The position numbers and the translations under genes were made by a program. The notes beneath the pieces were generated by a model. It searched no databases. It saw nothing but the letters and a program-made list of their open reading frames with translations, and was not told the DNA's origin. From NCBI RefSeq assembly GCF_022603395.1, contig NZ_JAIBKA010000010.1, positions 1-64,000 of the forward strand: DNA of 64,000 nt, given 5' to 3'. This DNA is from Desulfoferrobacter suflitae. Its GTDB lineage: Bacteria; Desulfobacterota; Syntrophobacteria; Syntrophobacterales; Syntrophobacteraceae. Below are positions 14,437-24,510 of this stretch, in pieces (position 1 is the stretch's first letter; every line of letters starts with the position of its first letter).

Positions 14437-15318
14437 ATGACCAAGCCAGCCAAAGCCCATCTCAATTATGCCCGCCCGGTGCAAATAGCCGACGGCATAT
14501 TCTGGGTCGGATTTTACGATGTGCAATCGGGTCTGCACTGTAATCCCTACCTCATCACAGACGGCAACGAAGCGGTGGTGATCGACGGCGGCAGCCGACC
14601 GGATTTCCCTTCGGTGATGATGAAGATCCTTTCCACGGGGATTGACCCGGCGTCCATTGCAGCACTCATCTATCAGCACTACGACCCGGACCTGTGCGGC
14701 AGCATTTCCAACTTTGAAGATATCATCGACCGTGCCGACCTCAGGATCATCTCATCCAAGTCCAATCACATGTTCATCCGGCACTATGCCGCCAGTTCAG
14801 AACTTTACTCACTGGAAGACTACCCAGGGGGCTTCCGTTTTTCCTCGGGACGCAAGCTCAGGTTCATTCCCACCCCTTACGCCCATTCGGAAGGAAGTTT
14901 CGCAACCTTTGACGAAACCACCGGAGTTCTCTTCACCAGTGACCTGTTCGGCAGTTACGGCCTGCAATGGGACCTGGTCCTGGAACTGGAACCGGTGTGC
15001 AAGGACTGCCATGATTACGGCAATTGCCCGAACGGAAAGCCATACTGCCCACTGCCCGACCTTTTAAAATTTCACCAACACATCATTCCTTCCACCAAAG
15101 CCCTGCGGTTTGCTCTCGAACAGTTGGCACAGATTCCCTTCTGTGCCATCGCCCCTCAGCACGGCAGCATCATCCGCGGGGAGCATATCATCGACACGGT
15201 ATGGAATCGGCTGGCCGACCTGGAATCCGTCGGAATCGAGGCGATCGTTGGAAATCGCACACAGTTCAACATGAAGAGAACCACGGCACAGGCGGAAACG
15301 AAAAACCATGAAATTTAA
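14437..15318 (+). CDS. ODP-like diiron metallo-beta-lactamase-fold protein
   Basis: 293 residues resembling the diiron domain of flavodiiron proteins and the oxygen-binding ODP sensors. Candidate metal ligands are QHYDPD (H-x-D-x-D in place of H-x-E-x-D-H), AHSEG, TSDLFG and PQHGS. Between the last two an insert carries four cysteines (VCKDCHDYGNCPNGKPYC), which may bind a metal. There is no flavodoxin domain, so it is more likely a sensor than an oxidase. It overlaps the SpoIIE phosphatase gene by 11 bp and probably feeds a signal to it. Confidence 0.82.
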   Translation: MTKPAKAHLNYARPVQIADGIFWVGFYDVQSGLHCNPYLITDGNEAVVIDGGSRPDFPSVMMKILSTGIDPASIAALIYQHYDPDLCGSISNFEDIIDRADLRIISSKSNHMFIRHYAASSELYSLEDYPGGFRFSSGRKLRFIPTPYAHSEGSFATFDETTGVLFTSDLFGSYGLQWDLVLELEPVCKDCHDYGNCPNGKPYCPLPDLLKFHQHIIPSTKALRFALEQLAQIPFCAIAPQHGSIIRGEHIIDTVWNRLADLESVGIEAIVGNRTQFNMKRTTAQAETKNHEI

Positions 15319-16288
15319 CCGGTTAATTCGCAAGCACTTGCGACCGGGCGAGGAGGATCATCCTTACACGGACGACTGTCTGCAGCAGCTGATTGAATAC
15401 AGAGCGCTGGAAGCCGACAACCAGCTCAACAAGCAGCTCCTCAAAGAGCTGGTCTTGAAATATTCCGCGGCAGAACGCGAACTGGTCCGGCTGAACAACG
15501 AACTGCTGGAAAAACAGCAGCGACTGGACCAGGACCTAAAGGCCGCTGCAGGAATCCAGCGGACCCTGCTGCCGAGCAAGCTTCCCGAAAGCAACCACCT
15601 GCGGGCTGCCTGGAAATTCATTCCGTGTGAACATATCGGCGGAGATATCTTCAATCTGTTTCCCCTGGACGAGGATCACCTGGCTGTTTACATGATCGAT
15701 GTGAGCGGCCACGGAGTGCCCGCCGCCCTGGTCACCGTGTCGGTCTCGCAGGCGCTGCATCCGGACGGAGGCTATGTGCTCAAGAAACCATCGGCGCCTG
15801 CGGTATCCAGGCAGATTGCAGCGCCCAGAGATGTTTTGAGCGGGTTGGACGAACAGTATCCCATCGAACGGTTCGACATGTTCTTCACCATGAACTACGG
15901 CATTGTCAATACGCGGGAAGGAATTCTGCAATACGCCAATGCCGGCCACCCGCCGGCAATACTGGTGCATCCCGCGGGCGGCATCGAGATCCTGGAAGCG
16001 AAGGGCCCTGTCATCGGCATGGGGGGCATTCCTTTCGAACAGCAACAAACCAACATCGCTCCAGGGGACAAAGTCATATTTTACACGGACGGCATCATCG
16101 AATACGAGAACGCCGCGCAGCTTTTTTACGGCAAAGAAAGATTCTATCGACTCTTGGAAAAATCCTGCAGAGAGCCTCTGAGCACACTCATGGAAAGGAT
16201 CATTGAATCCTTGCGAGATTTCGCAGAAGATGCCGCGCCCCAGGACGACATCAGCCTGCTGGCCTTTGAGTACCTGGGCGGAACCTGA
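15308..16288 (+). CDS. SpoIIE/RsbU-type PP2C serine phosphatase
   Basis: 326 residues. A long coiled coil occupies about residues 25-80 (LNKQLLKELVLKYSAAERELVRLNNELLEKQQ). The PP2C domain follows with AAGIQRTLLP, HIGGDIFNL, MIDVSGHGVPAALVT, YANAGHPPAIL and FYTDGIIE, carrying the metal-binding Asp residues. Such phosphatases act on anti-sigma antagonists. Because the start lies inside the upstream ODP-like gene, the two are probably co-translated, with the ODP-like protein as the likely input. No anti-sigma partner gene is adjacent. Confidence 0.92.
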   Translation: MKFNRLIRKHLRPGEEDHPYTDDCLQQLIEYRALEADNQLNKQLLKELVLKYSAAERELVRLNNELLEKQQRLDQDLKAAAGIQRTLLPSKLPESNHLRAAWKFIPCEHIGGDIFNLFPLDEDHLAVYMIDVSGHGVPAALVTVSVSQALHPDGGYVLKKPSAPAVSRQIAAPRDVLSGLDEQYPIERFDMFFTMNYGIVNTREGILQYANAGHPPAILVHPAGGIEILEAKGPVIGMGGIPFEQQQTNIAPGDKVIFYTDGIIEYENAAQLFYGKERFYRLLEKSCREPLSTLMERIIESLRDFAEDAAPQDDISLLAFEYLGGT

Positions 16289-16357
16289 CAAACAGTTCAT
16301 CCTTGCTGCTCCCGGCGCCTTGCGCGGAGCGACAGGTGCACGTTTGCAGCGCGGGAA

Positions 16358-17524
16358 TCACGCTTCCCGCAGGGCCTCGATGATGTTCATCCGGGATGCC
16401 CGGAGTGCGGGCAGAATTCCCCCGGCAAAGCCCATGATCAAAGAAAAGCCCATGGCCTTGTAGACAATCTCGGGCGACAGAGCAAAACCGAAGGCCAGTT
16501 CAGAAAATGTTTGGAAATTGGTCGTGGAAACGGTAAAAAACTGCAGAAACGAAGCGAAGCAAAGGCCCGCCATGCCCCCCAGGAAACCCAGGATGAGAGA
16601 TTCCAGCAGGAACGCCGTCAAAATGTTGGAACGTTTGAAGCCAAGCGCCCTGAGGGTGCCTATCTCGGCCGTGCGATTGGCCACCGCCGCGTACATGGTG
16701 ATCATGGCCCCAACAATGGCACCGATGGAAAAAACCACGGTGAGCGACATGCCGAGAATACGCAAAAACTTGGCCAGGGCTGCCGACTGATCCAGATAAT
16801 AGGTGGTTTCCCGCTTGGCTTCAAGGGTCAGGCGCGGATCGTTTTCGAGGCGTTCCTTCACTCGCGGAAATTCAGACGCGTCGCGTAGCTTGAAGACGAC
16901 CGAAGAATAGACCGACCTGCGGAAAGCCTGCATGAGCTGATCGACATCGCCCCAGATTTCCGAGCTGAAACCCGTGTTGCCGGCATCGAAAATCCCCACA
17001 ACATCCCAGGAGCGCTGGGCAAAATTCATTTTGCTGCCAAGACCGGTATTGGCGAATCGCTTCACAACACTCTGTCCCACCATCACTTCGGTCAGCCCCG
17101 GCTTGGGCGCGCGCCCTGCCACAATTTTGACCTGCGGGCGGAGCACCAGGGAAGACTTTGAGATCCCGCGGATGATCAAGTTGGCAGGACTGTTGGTCCC
17201 CTTGCGGGGGATGTTGATGAGCACCACCAGTTCTCTGGCCGCCAGTCGCCGGCCATCGTTGCCAAACGCCACCTCAGGGTCGCTTTCCACCACCGCCGCC
17301 TGATAGCGGTCAATGCCGCTTTGCACCTCGGTTCCGGCACCTTTACGGATCACCACAACGTTATCCGCAGACCCCGTCTGCACGAGCGTCCGTTGTAGCC
17401 CTTCCGCCAGCATGACTATGGAAGCAAAGGAAAAAACCACAAGGGCCATGCCCGCCGCGGTGAGGAACGTGGTCAGCCGCCGGGTCAATAGATTGCGGAA
17501 GCTGTAGGCAACCAGTAGCCTCAT
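16358..17524 (-). CDS. ABC transporter permease, FtsX/MacB family (second)
   Basis: 388 residues. One N-terminal membrane segment (LTTFLTAAGMALVVFSFASIVML) is followed by a large periplasmic MacB-like domain (residues about 45-270) and three C-terminal membrane helices, ending with the family-typical PALRASRMNIIEALREA. It is last in the minus-strand operon adaptor-ATPase-permease-permease. The ATG directly abuts the stop of the preceding permease. Likely role: mechanotransmission-type export of a lipophilic substrate or peptide; substrate unknown. Confidence 0.9.
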   Translation of the reverse strand: MRLLVAYSFRNLLTRRLTTFLTAAGMALVVFSFASIVMLAEGLQRTLVQTGSADNVVVIRKGAGTEVQSGIDRYQAAVVESDPEVAFGNDGRRLAARELVVLINIPRKGTNSPANLIIRGISKSSLVLRPQVKIVAGRAPKPGLTEVMVGQSVVKRFANTGLGSKMNFAQRSWDVVGIFDAGNTGFSSEIWGDVDQLMQAFRRSVYSSVVFKLRDASEFPRVKERLENDPRLTLEAKRETTYYLDQSAALAKFLRILGMSLTVVFSIGAIVGAMITMYAAVANRTAEIGTLRALGFKRSNILTAFLLESLILGFLGGMAGLCFASFLQFFTVSTTNFQTFSELAFGFALSPEIVYKAMGFSLIMGFAGGILPALRASRMNIIEALREA

Positions 17525-18644
17525 CTACCCGATCCTGCGCAATCCTTCCGCGATGCGAACACGGATGGCCCGCCAGGCAGGAAAAACGGCAGCAATGATC
17601 CCGACAGACAGCGCTGCGGCAGCATCCATGACAATAGTTTCACGCGCCACGTTGAAAACCGGGAACCAGTCTCCCACCGCCTGTCCGAATGCCCTGGCCA
17701 GAGGGAATGTCAGAAGAATTCCAATAGCCCCGCCGAGACATGTGATCACCAGGGATTCGCCAAGAATCATTGCGGTCAAATACCAGGGGCCGAATCCCAG
17801 GGTTTTGAAGACCGCGTATTCCCCCATTCGCTCTCGCACCGACATGACCATGGTGTTGGCCACCACCGCCATGATGATCACGATGATGACCAGTGAAACC
17901 AGTTTAATGGCCGTGATGATGGCCTCGCTCATGGACACAAAACCCATCTGAAAAGCCTTTTCGGTTTCCGTCAAAGTCTCGGCGAACGAGTTCTTGAACA
18001 TCCGGTCGACAGCCACTGCTGTTCGCGCGGCAAGATCCGGGTTGGTCAGTCCGATGATATAGAATCCTACCTTATCGGCTCTCGATGGAGCACTCTTTTT
18101 CAGGCTTTCATTCAAGTAATCCCAGTGGAAAAAAAATTGGCTCTGGTCGGTGGTTTGATCGCGCCCGGCATAAATCGCCCGCAGCACAAACTCCCAGTTG
18201 CCCGGGTAAATGGTCCCTTTCAGCGTGATGTTGTCACCGATTTCCCAGCCAAACCGTTTGGCCAGTTTGGCCCCAACAGCGCAGGCTTTCCGATCGCGTA
18301 GAAACGTTTCCTGCTGTTCGACCGGAATGATGAATTCCGGATACAACTCCAGATAGGTCTTGGGCTCGACCGCAAAGTTGGCGAAAAAGTTCTTTTCCTC
18401 AATGTAGATCCCGCCAAACCAGCTCCCGTAGGAAACCGTCTTGACTCCCTCCACGGCACGAATTTTATCCCGGTAGGAAATCGGCAGGGGGAAGACCAGG
18501 GATATGGCATTGCGGGTAATCAGCCGGCTGGTCGAAGAGGCCGCCACCCCTGCATACCAGGCGCTGATAACGGTGCGCAGCATGCCGAACGCCAGAATGG
18601 CAATGCACATCCCGCACACGGTGAGGGTATTGCGCAACTTGTGC

Positions 18645-19361
<717 letters not shown>

Positions 19362-19392
19362 GGTTCACCCGTTCCACCAACCCACCCCCATC

Positions 19393-19469
19393 CCCTGCCC
19401 TCTGCCCTCTGCCCTCTGCCCTCTGCTTTCCGCCTTCCGCTTTCCGCTTTCTGCTTTCTGCTTTCCGCT
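19393..19469. repeat. eleven tandem heptamers (CTCTGCC / TTCCGCT family)
   Basis: Eleven uninterrupted 7-bp units fill the space between the adaptor stop and the ATPase start: CCCTGCC, four CTCTGC(C/T), then six TTC(C/T)GC(C/T). Every unit is pyrimidine-rich with one G, so the operon's coding strand is a long purine-rich tract. It lies inside the transcript. Confidence 0.95.
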
Positions 19470-19470
19470 T

Positions 19471-20679
19471 TCACTCCGCCACACTGACCTTGTCGCCGGG
19501 TTCTACTCCGTCGACAGTCACAATGACCTTTTCTCCAACCGTCAGCCCATCACGTACACTGACCATTCCGTTATATTTCCTGCCGAGCTTGACAGGCACT
19601 GCGACGGCTTTGCCGTCCTTGACGATATAAACGGACGCTTCTTGGTCCCGCTCGATTACCGCCGACGCCGGAATGGCCGTAAACGGTTGCTCACCCTGCG
19701 CCACCTGCTGCGACAAAAAGGCCACCGTAGCGCTCATTTCCGGCAAAATACGGCGGTCTTTATCGACAAAGGCAACCTTGACCATCACGGTCGCCTTGCT
19801 GCGGTCCGCCGTCGGCACAATCATGTGAACCTTCCCGCGAAAACGGATATCGGGCAGAGCATCCAGTTGAATTTCACAAGGTTGACCCACCTTGACCTGC
19901 TCAATGTTGGATTCGGATACATCGGCTTCCACCTGCAAGGAATCCATGTCGGCTATGGTCACAACGGCGGCCTTGGCATTGGCCGCTGCCCCAAGGGGAG
20001 TGATAATGTCGCCGACATCGGCATCTTTGGTGAGAACCACCGCGTCGAAAGGGGCCTGAATGGCAGCATACGATACCCTCGCCTCGGCCTCGGCAAGCGC
20101 CGCCTGACTTGCCCTGAGCTCGGCCTGCCGTGCCGCCACAGCGTCTTGCGCTCTACTGTAGCGCGCCACCGCCTCATCATATTCCAGTTCGGATACGAAG
20201 CCTCGATCCACCACCTGCTTTTTTCGCTGGTACGCCAGTTGCGCTACCTTTTGCTCGGCCTGAGCCTCCTGCAACCGATGTTTGGCCGCCTCCACTTCCG
20301 CTTTGGCCCGGTCTCGAGCTGCTTCGGCATCCTTGTTTTCCAGCCGTGCTATCACCTGCCCTTCCTTGACCCGGCTTCCTTCTTCCACCCCCAGATAGAC
20401 GAGCTGGCTGGTAATTTTTGCCGCCACTGCGGCCTTGCGCTGGGCAACCACATAGCCGCTTGCATTCAACAAGGTGACCATCTGGGAAGGGTAGTACCTT
20501 TGAACGTTGGCCACCTGGACCTCAATGGACGGAGTGAGAAAGCCCTTTTGGTAGAGCAGCAGCAGGACGAGCAACATGCCTCCGACGAAGGCCATGAGTC
20601 CATATCGCCTGGTCCTCCTGCGACGTGGAGTCACCTCCTTCTTATCGATGCGCAGCTTCGACAGGTCTTCTTCCGACAC
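19471..20679 (-). CDS. MacA-like periplasmic adaptor (HlyD/MFP family)
   Basis: 402 residues. A cytoplasmic Arg-rich tail (TPRRRRTRR) and one membrane anchor (YGLMAFVGGMLLVLLLLYQ) are followed by the lipoyl/barrel-sandwich domain (ASGYVVAQRKAAVAAKI). A long alpha-hairpin (about residues 110-190, AEVEAAKHRLQEAQAEQKVAQLAYQ) follows, then the beta-barrel domain. First gene of the ABC exporter operon. It would link the inner-membrane transporter to an outer-membrane factor, which is not encoded here. Confidence 0.92.
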   Translation of the reverse strand: MSEEDLSKLRIDKKEVTPRRRRTRRYGLMAFVGGMLLVLLLLYQKGFLTPSIEVQVANVQRYYPSQMVTLLNASGYVVAQRKAAVAAKITSQLVYLGVEEGSRVKEGQVIARLENKDAEAARDRAKAEVEAAKHRLQEAQAEQKVAQLAYQRKKQVVDRGFVSELEYDEAVARYSRAQDAVAARQAELRASQAALAEAEARVSYAAIQAPFDAVVLTKDADVGDIITPLGAAANAKAAVVTIADMDSLQVEADVSESNIEQVKVGQPCEIQLDALPDIRFRGKVHMIVPTADRSKATVMVKVAFVDKDRRILPEMSATVAFLSQQVAQGEQPFTAIPASAVIERDQEASVYIVKDGKAVAVPVKLGRKYNGMVSVRDGLTVGEKVIVTVDGVEPGDKVSVAE

Positions 20680-21056
20680 GAGAATTCTCCTTTGGGTGAC
20701 CAGCAGGTGAAAATTTCAGCGGTATCACCGTCACGTTCTTGCATGCAGTCACAACAGGGCATTTATATCAACTTGTCTGCACTGAAAAGAAAAATTGTGG
20801 AGCGCCGGCGGTTTTCAGCAGAATGAGGACGTATAAAAAAAACTTTCCCGGCAATCACCTGGCGGCTGAACGGTTACCAAAACGGTTACCAATCTTCCAT
20901 TGCATCAGCTGATACCGTGAGGTATAAGCCTTTACTGCACGGCCCCTTTCATCACAGAATGATTGCTGATTTGCATTGAAATATAGATTCTTGCAACACC
21001 TGCGGATGTTGCCCCACATTTACCGGGCTGCATCTGATGTGAGCGAGGCGCAAGGT

Positions 21057-22070
21057 ATGGCTGATGAGCACCACTTGAAGGTATTGGGTGAGGGGATAAC
21101 GGTCTGGAATAGCTGGAGAAGTACAAACAGCGACGTTCAGCCCGATCTGGTCGGAGTCGATCTGCGCGATCTGGACTTGCGGGAAATCAATCTTTCCAGG
21201 GCTCGTTTGGAAGGAACCAATTTTGCTCACTCCGACTTGCGTGATGCCAACCTCTCCTCGTCCAACCTGGCGGGGGCCTGCCTCGCCTTCGCGGACCTCG
21301 AAAATGCGGTCCTGGCTTTTTCCAATTTAACTTCAACCGATCTAAGAGCCGCCAACCTCAGGAATGCTTCCCTGGAGGATGCCGATCTCAAACATGCCGA
21401 CATGGCGCACGCATGCCTGGAAGGTGCAAGCCTCGCGTATGCGGACCTTTCGCATGCAAATCTCATGGACAGTGACCTCATGGGAGCCAATTTCAAGGCG
21501 GCCAACCTGGAAAACGCCAATGTCTCTATGGTCAAGTACGACCGCAAAATCTTCACGCGCAGCATCAAACAGTTGAGAGGCAATCTCAGGTTGCTCTGGC
21601 AGCACAGATACGACCTCATGCTGGATACCACCATACGCTGCAGGGGAGTAAACGCCGCTGCGTGCTTTGGCAGTCAGCGATTCAAGCTGTTTTTGCAGGA
21701 CCAGGATTACCTCGAGGAATTTTTAGACACTCCCTGGGGCAAGCGGGTCTTCTTTTTCTGGTGGCTCACCGCCGACTGCGGTCGATCGGTTGCGCGCTGG
21801 GCCGGCCTGTCGATCAGCATTGCCTTGGTCTACTCGCTGGTCTACTTTCTTCTTGGGGCAGACCACTTTGCTACCACCTACCTGAAGTTCAATGTCTTAA
21901 ATATGATTTACTACAGTGTGGTGACCTTCACCACACTGGGCTTTGGAGACATAACGCCCAAAACGACCGGGGCTGCAATGCTCGTCATGACCGAGGTGAT
22001 CATAGGCTACATCATGCTGGGGGGACTGATCACCATCTTTGCAAGCAAGCTTTCCCGCAGAAGCAATTAG
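21057..22070 (+). CDS. pentapeptide-repeat potassium-channel protein
   Basis: 337 residues from the ATG at 21057 with GAGG eight bases upstream. Residues about 30-155 are pentapeptide repeats (A/N-D/N-L-x-x: LRDANLSSSNLAGACLAFADLENA), forming a right-handed beta helix. After a basic linker comes a two-helix pore domain with the selectivity filter TTLGFGD between AGLSISIALVYSLVYFLLG and AMLVMTEVIIGYIMLGGLI. This is an inner-membrane cation channel, likely K+, with a cytoplasmic repeat domain as a sensor or scaffold. Nothing in the neighbourhood defines the stimulus. Confidence 0.9.
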   Translation: MADEHHLKVLGEGITVWNSWRSTNSDVQPDLVGVDLRDLDLREINLSRARLEGTNFAHSDLRDANLSSSNLAGACLAFADLENAVLAFSNLTSTDLRAANLRNASLEDADLKHADMAHACLEGASLAYADLSHANLMDSDLMGANFKAANLENANVSMVKYDRKIFTRSIKQLRGNLRLLWQHRYDLMLDTTIRCRGVNAAACFGSQRFKLFLQDQDYLEEFLDTPWGKRVFFFWWLTADCGRSVARWAGLSISIALVYSLVYFLLGADHFATTYLKFNVLNMIYYSVVTFTTLGFGDITPKTTGAAMLVMTEVIIGYIMLGGLITIFASKLSRRSN

Positions 22071-22422
22071 CCGTCAAGCCGCCGACCATGGGCTGATTTA
22101 TCCAACCCCTTCGGGGTATCAGGCCGATCAATGTGGCCACTTCGGGGCGCCAAGCAACCTGCCTCGGTCGGTGAATAAAAGTGGGATCAAATCAGATGGC
22201 TTGTGCCAGAATGATTTTCATCAACCCAGGAAGCAACTCTCTGGTGCAGGAGTCACAAACGAGGCCTAATTGCGGGTTTTGAACGTCCGGGCCATAAGGA
22301 ATGTTGGGTTCAATTCAGATTCGATGGTGGAAAGCGAGCAGGCGCCCTGCTGCATGCAGGCGAAAGCCCCACCCGGGAAGTAGAAAACGCAGCCCGGCAG
22401 ATACCTGGGAATGCCGGGGGTT
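22071..22422. other. gap with no gene
   Basis: About 350 bases separate convergent genes. The only structure seen is a short ACCCC-TTC-GGGGT hairpin near 22106-22118, without a T tract, so it is a poor terminator. Confidence 0.5.
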
Positions 22423-23460
22423 TTACCGGGCGGTCCTCTTGTGCCTGATCAACCGCCATAAAGTGAGCAACCGTACCGCCACGATTGCAGTGATGAGACG
22501 CGGAATCCACAACCAAAATGCATTCAAGCCGAGGGACAAAAACAGCGTGGGGTCCTCCACCATGGAATGATTGATGCCTATGGAAAGCTGCAATTCTTCG
22601 AGTTCCTGTGGGCTCAAGTCTCCTCTTTTGGCTTCTTCCACTATCACCGCCGCGCCGTAAGCCAAGCCAAACACCACCGCCGTCATCCACAGCATGCCGA
22701 CTTTTGGGCTCAATCCGAGGGCCTTCAAAAACGGCAGCAATACTCTGACGATATGATCGATCCAGCCAAGGGCCTTGAGATTCTCGAGCAGCAACATGAT
22801 GCCCATGATGATGAAAAATATCTTTACCGCCAGGTGCCACATGGTGACGGCCCAGTTTTTCATGGCAGCCATGAAGGGCTGAGCATCCGCCATTACCTTG
22901 CCGACATGCGACATGTTCTGGATTGTCGTGGCATTTAGAAATTGAGCGGCGATGATAACGGTGATGAAGGCGGCCGCCAGGCGGAAAATGGTCGCCTTCA
23001 AGGGGTGCAAGCCTGATTTGCCTTGAATCACGCCTTCCTGAATCAAATTGTGGGCAATGAGCAGAAAAATTGCCATGAGAGTCATCTGTTCTTTGGAAAA
23101 AGGCAGGACCATCATGGCGGCAATGCCCCCGTAAACCCCGGTGAGCATTCCGATGATCAACGGCAACGCCGCCATGGCGGGCAGACCGATGACACTCATT
23201 ACCGGCTGGATGAGGAAGTCCATGTGCTTCATCAGGCCGCTCCATTCCAACAACGCCGTCAGCAGTGAAATCGGCACAAGGATTTTCAGCATCCACAGGA
23301 AGCCCAGCCAGCCCTTGCGAACGCCGCACGCGGAACCTTCCTTCACTGTCCATACCAGGCTGCCGCGGGCCGTTTCGTCACTGCCGGCGGCCACCACGGT
23401 TGCTGAAGCGGCGGCGTGCATCCGCCCATCGCCGTCAGATCCAGGTCGCATCATGTGCAT
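22423..23460 (-). CDS. nucleoside-recognition (Gate) domain membrane protein
   Basis: 345 residues from the ATG at 23458-23460, chosen for AGAGGAAAA directly upstream. It has about eight hydrophobic segments. Two Gate-type halves resemble SpmA/SpmB: one begins near WMLKILVPISLLTALLEWSG, and the second near HLAVKIFFIIMGIMLLLENLKALGWI. Conserved turns such as GMLTGVYGGIAAM and GLAYGAAVIVEEA fit the family. Transport or export of an unknown solute is likely; the substrate cannot be deduced. Confidence 0.85.
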   Translation of the reverse strand: MHMMRPGSDGDGRMHAAASATVVAAGSDETARGSLVWTVKEGSACGVRKGWLGFLWMLKILVPISLLTALLEWSGLMKHMDFLIQPVMSVIGLPAMAALPLIIGMLTGVYGGIAAMMVLPFSKEQMTLMAIFLLIAHNLIQEGVIQGKSGLHPLKATIFRLAAAFITVIIAAQFLNATTIQNMSHVGKVMADAQPFMAAMKNWAVTMWHLAVKIFFIIMGIMLLLENLKALGWIDHIVRVLLPFLKALGLSPKVGMLWMTAVVFGLAYGAAVIVEEAKRGDLSPQELEELQLSIGINHSMVEDPTLFLSLGLNAFWLWIPRLITAIVAVRLLTLWRLIRHKRTAR

Positions 23461-23578
23461 TTTTCCTCTTTCCAATCTTGAACGCCAGGCGATCCTCCGT
23501 GGGTCTTTGCAGGAAATATTTGTACAAGAACCCGTACATGCATGGCAAACCAAACCCTATAGTACCGATAACCGACGG

Positions 23579-24034
23579 TCATTCTATGCGATATTTGGGC
23601 TCTACAACATGCTCATTCCTGCAGCGCGGGCAGCGGCTTGGTTTGGTAAAGCGCGTGCGATCGGAAAAGACATACCCGCATTCGCTGCAACGGGACGGCG
23701 TCACCAGCAAGCGCTTTTTCTGAGCTGCAACTGATTTGGCAATATGCCCCAGGTGCTGATAGACTTCCTTCTCGGATATGCGCAACGCTTGCGAAATGTC
23801 TCTCGCATTGCATTCCGACTGACTCAAGAGCTCCTTGATCTGCTGGCGAGTTGTCTGCACCGGAAACAATGACCTCCCCCCGTGTTGTGCCCGGGTGACC
23901 CTAAAACCGTCGGTGCCGAACAAATACTCGACGAACCTCGGCCCTTCATACAAGCTTCCCCCTGGAGGAAACCGGCTTACCTTAACATACCGCGCCTCCA
24001 AGACCAACCGCGGTTTTCTCGCTTGCTTTATCAT
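23579..24034 (-). CDS. HTH / zinc-ribbon transcriptional regulator
   Basis: About 151 residues (start ambiguous between two adjacent ATGs at 24034 and 24037; no clear ribosome-binding site). The middle, TTRQQIKELLSQSECNARDISQALRISEKEVYQHLGHIAKSV, is an ArsR-like winged helix. The C-terminus has CSECGYVFSDRTRFTKPSRCPRCRNEHV, a Cys4 zinc ribbon in a DUF2240-like arrangement. Predicted DNA-binding regulator; target unknown. It is transcribed away from the phasin/UbiB genes. Confidence 0.82.
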   Translation of the reverse strand: MIKQARKPRLVLEARYVKVSRFPPGGSLYEGPRFVEYLFGTDGFRVTRAQHGGRSLFPVQTTRQQIKELLSQSECNARDISQALRISEKEVYQHLGHIAKSVAAQKKRLLVTPSRCSECGYVFSDRTRFTKPSRCPRCRNEHVVEPKYRIE

Positions 24035-24168
24035 CATGTTATTCGTAGTTTTTAAAGGAAGATTCGGGAGGAAGCCCCTGCAATGCAGAAACACAATTCC
24101 CATAGGCATCGCATCATCAACCACAGGGCAGGCCGTCAGCCCTGCCGTCCCTGGAAAGGAGATCGCAA

Positions 24169-24510
24169 ATGTTTGAACTGATTCGCAAAAGTTTGCTGGC
24201 AAGTCTGGGAGCAGCCGTTGTCACCAAGGAAAAGATACAGGAAGCAACCTTCTCGCTGGTTGAACAGGGGAAAATCTCCGCCGAAGAAGCGGAAAAGCTC
24301 ACCGAAGAATTGGTGGAAAGTGGACAGCACCAATGGGAAGAGGTCCATGCCAAGATATCCGAGTCGGTGCGCAAGAGCATGGACAATCTGGACATCGGCA
24401 GCAAGACGGAATTCAAGGATCTCAAAGCGCGCGTGGAAAACCTGGAAAAACGAGTGGCCATGCTGGAGGCAGCTGCGCTGAGCGATAAGGAAGCAGGGCA
24501 TGGAGATTAA
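24169..24510 (+). CDS. phasin-family coiled-coil protein
   Basis: 113 residues, entirely helical. An N-terminal MFELIRKSLLASLGAAVVTKEKIQEATFSLVEQGKISAEEAEKLTEELV segment is followed by a coiled coil (FKDLKARVENLEKRVAMLEAA). This is the short PhaF/phasin-type protein often encoded beside UbiB-like kinases, as here (11-bp overlap with the kinase). It probably acts as a partner or scaffold of that kinase; polyhydroxyalkanoate binding is not supported by any neighbouring gene. Confidence 0.85.
   Translation: MFELIRKSLLASLGAAVVTKEKIQEATFSLVEQGKISAEEAEKLTEELVESGQHQWEEVHAKISESVRKSMDNLDIGSKTEFKDLKARVENLEKRVAMLEAAALSDKEAGHGD

Noticed and set aside
19393-19469. Heptamer array as a CRISPR
   Set aside because: Units are 7 bp and contiguous with no spacers, and no cas genes are present.
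22106-22118. ACCCC-TTC-GGGGT hairpin after the channel gene as a terminator
   Set aside because: The stem is only 5 bp and no T run follows.
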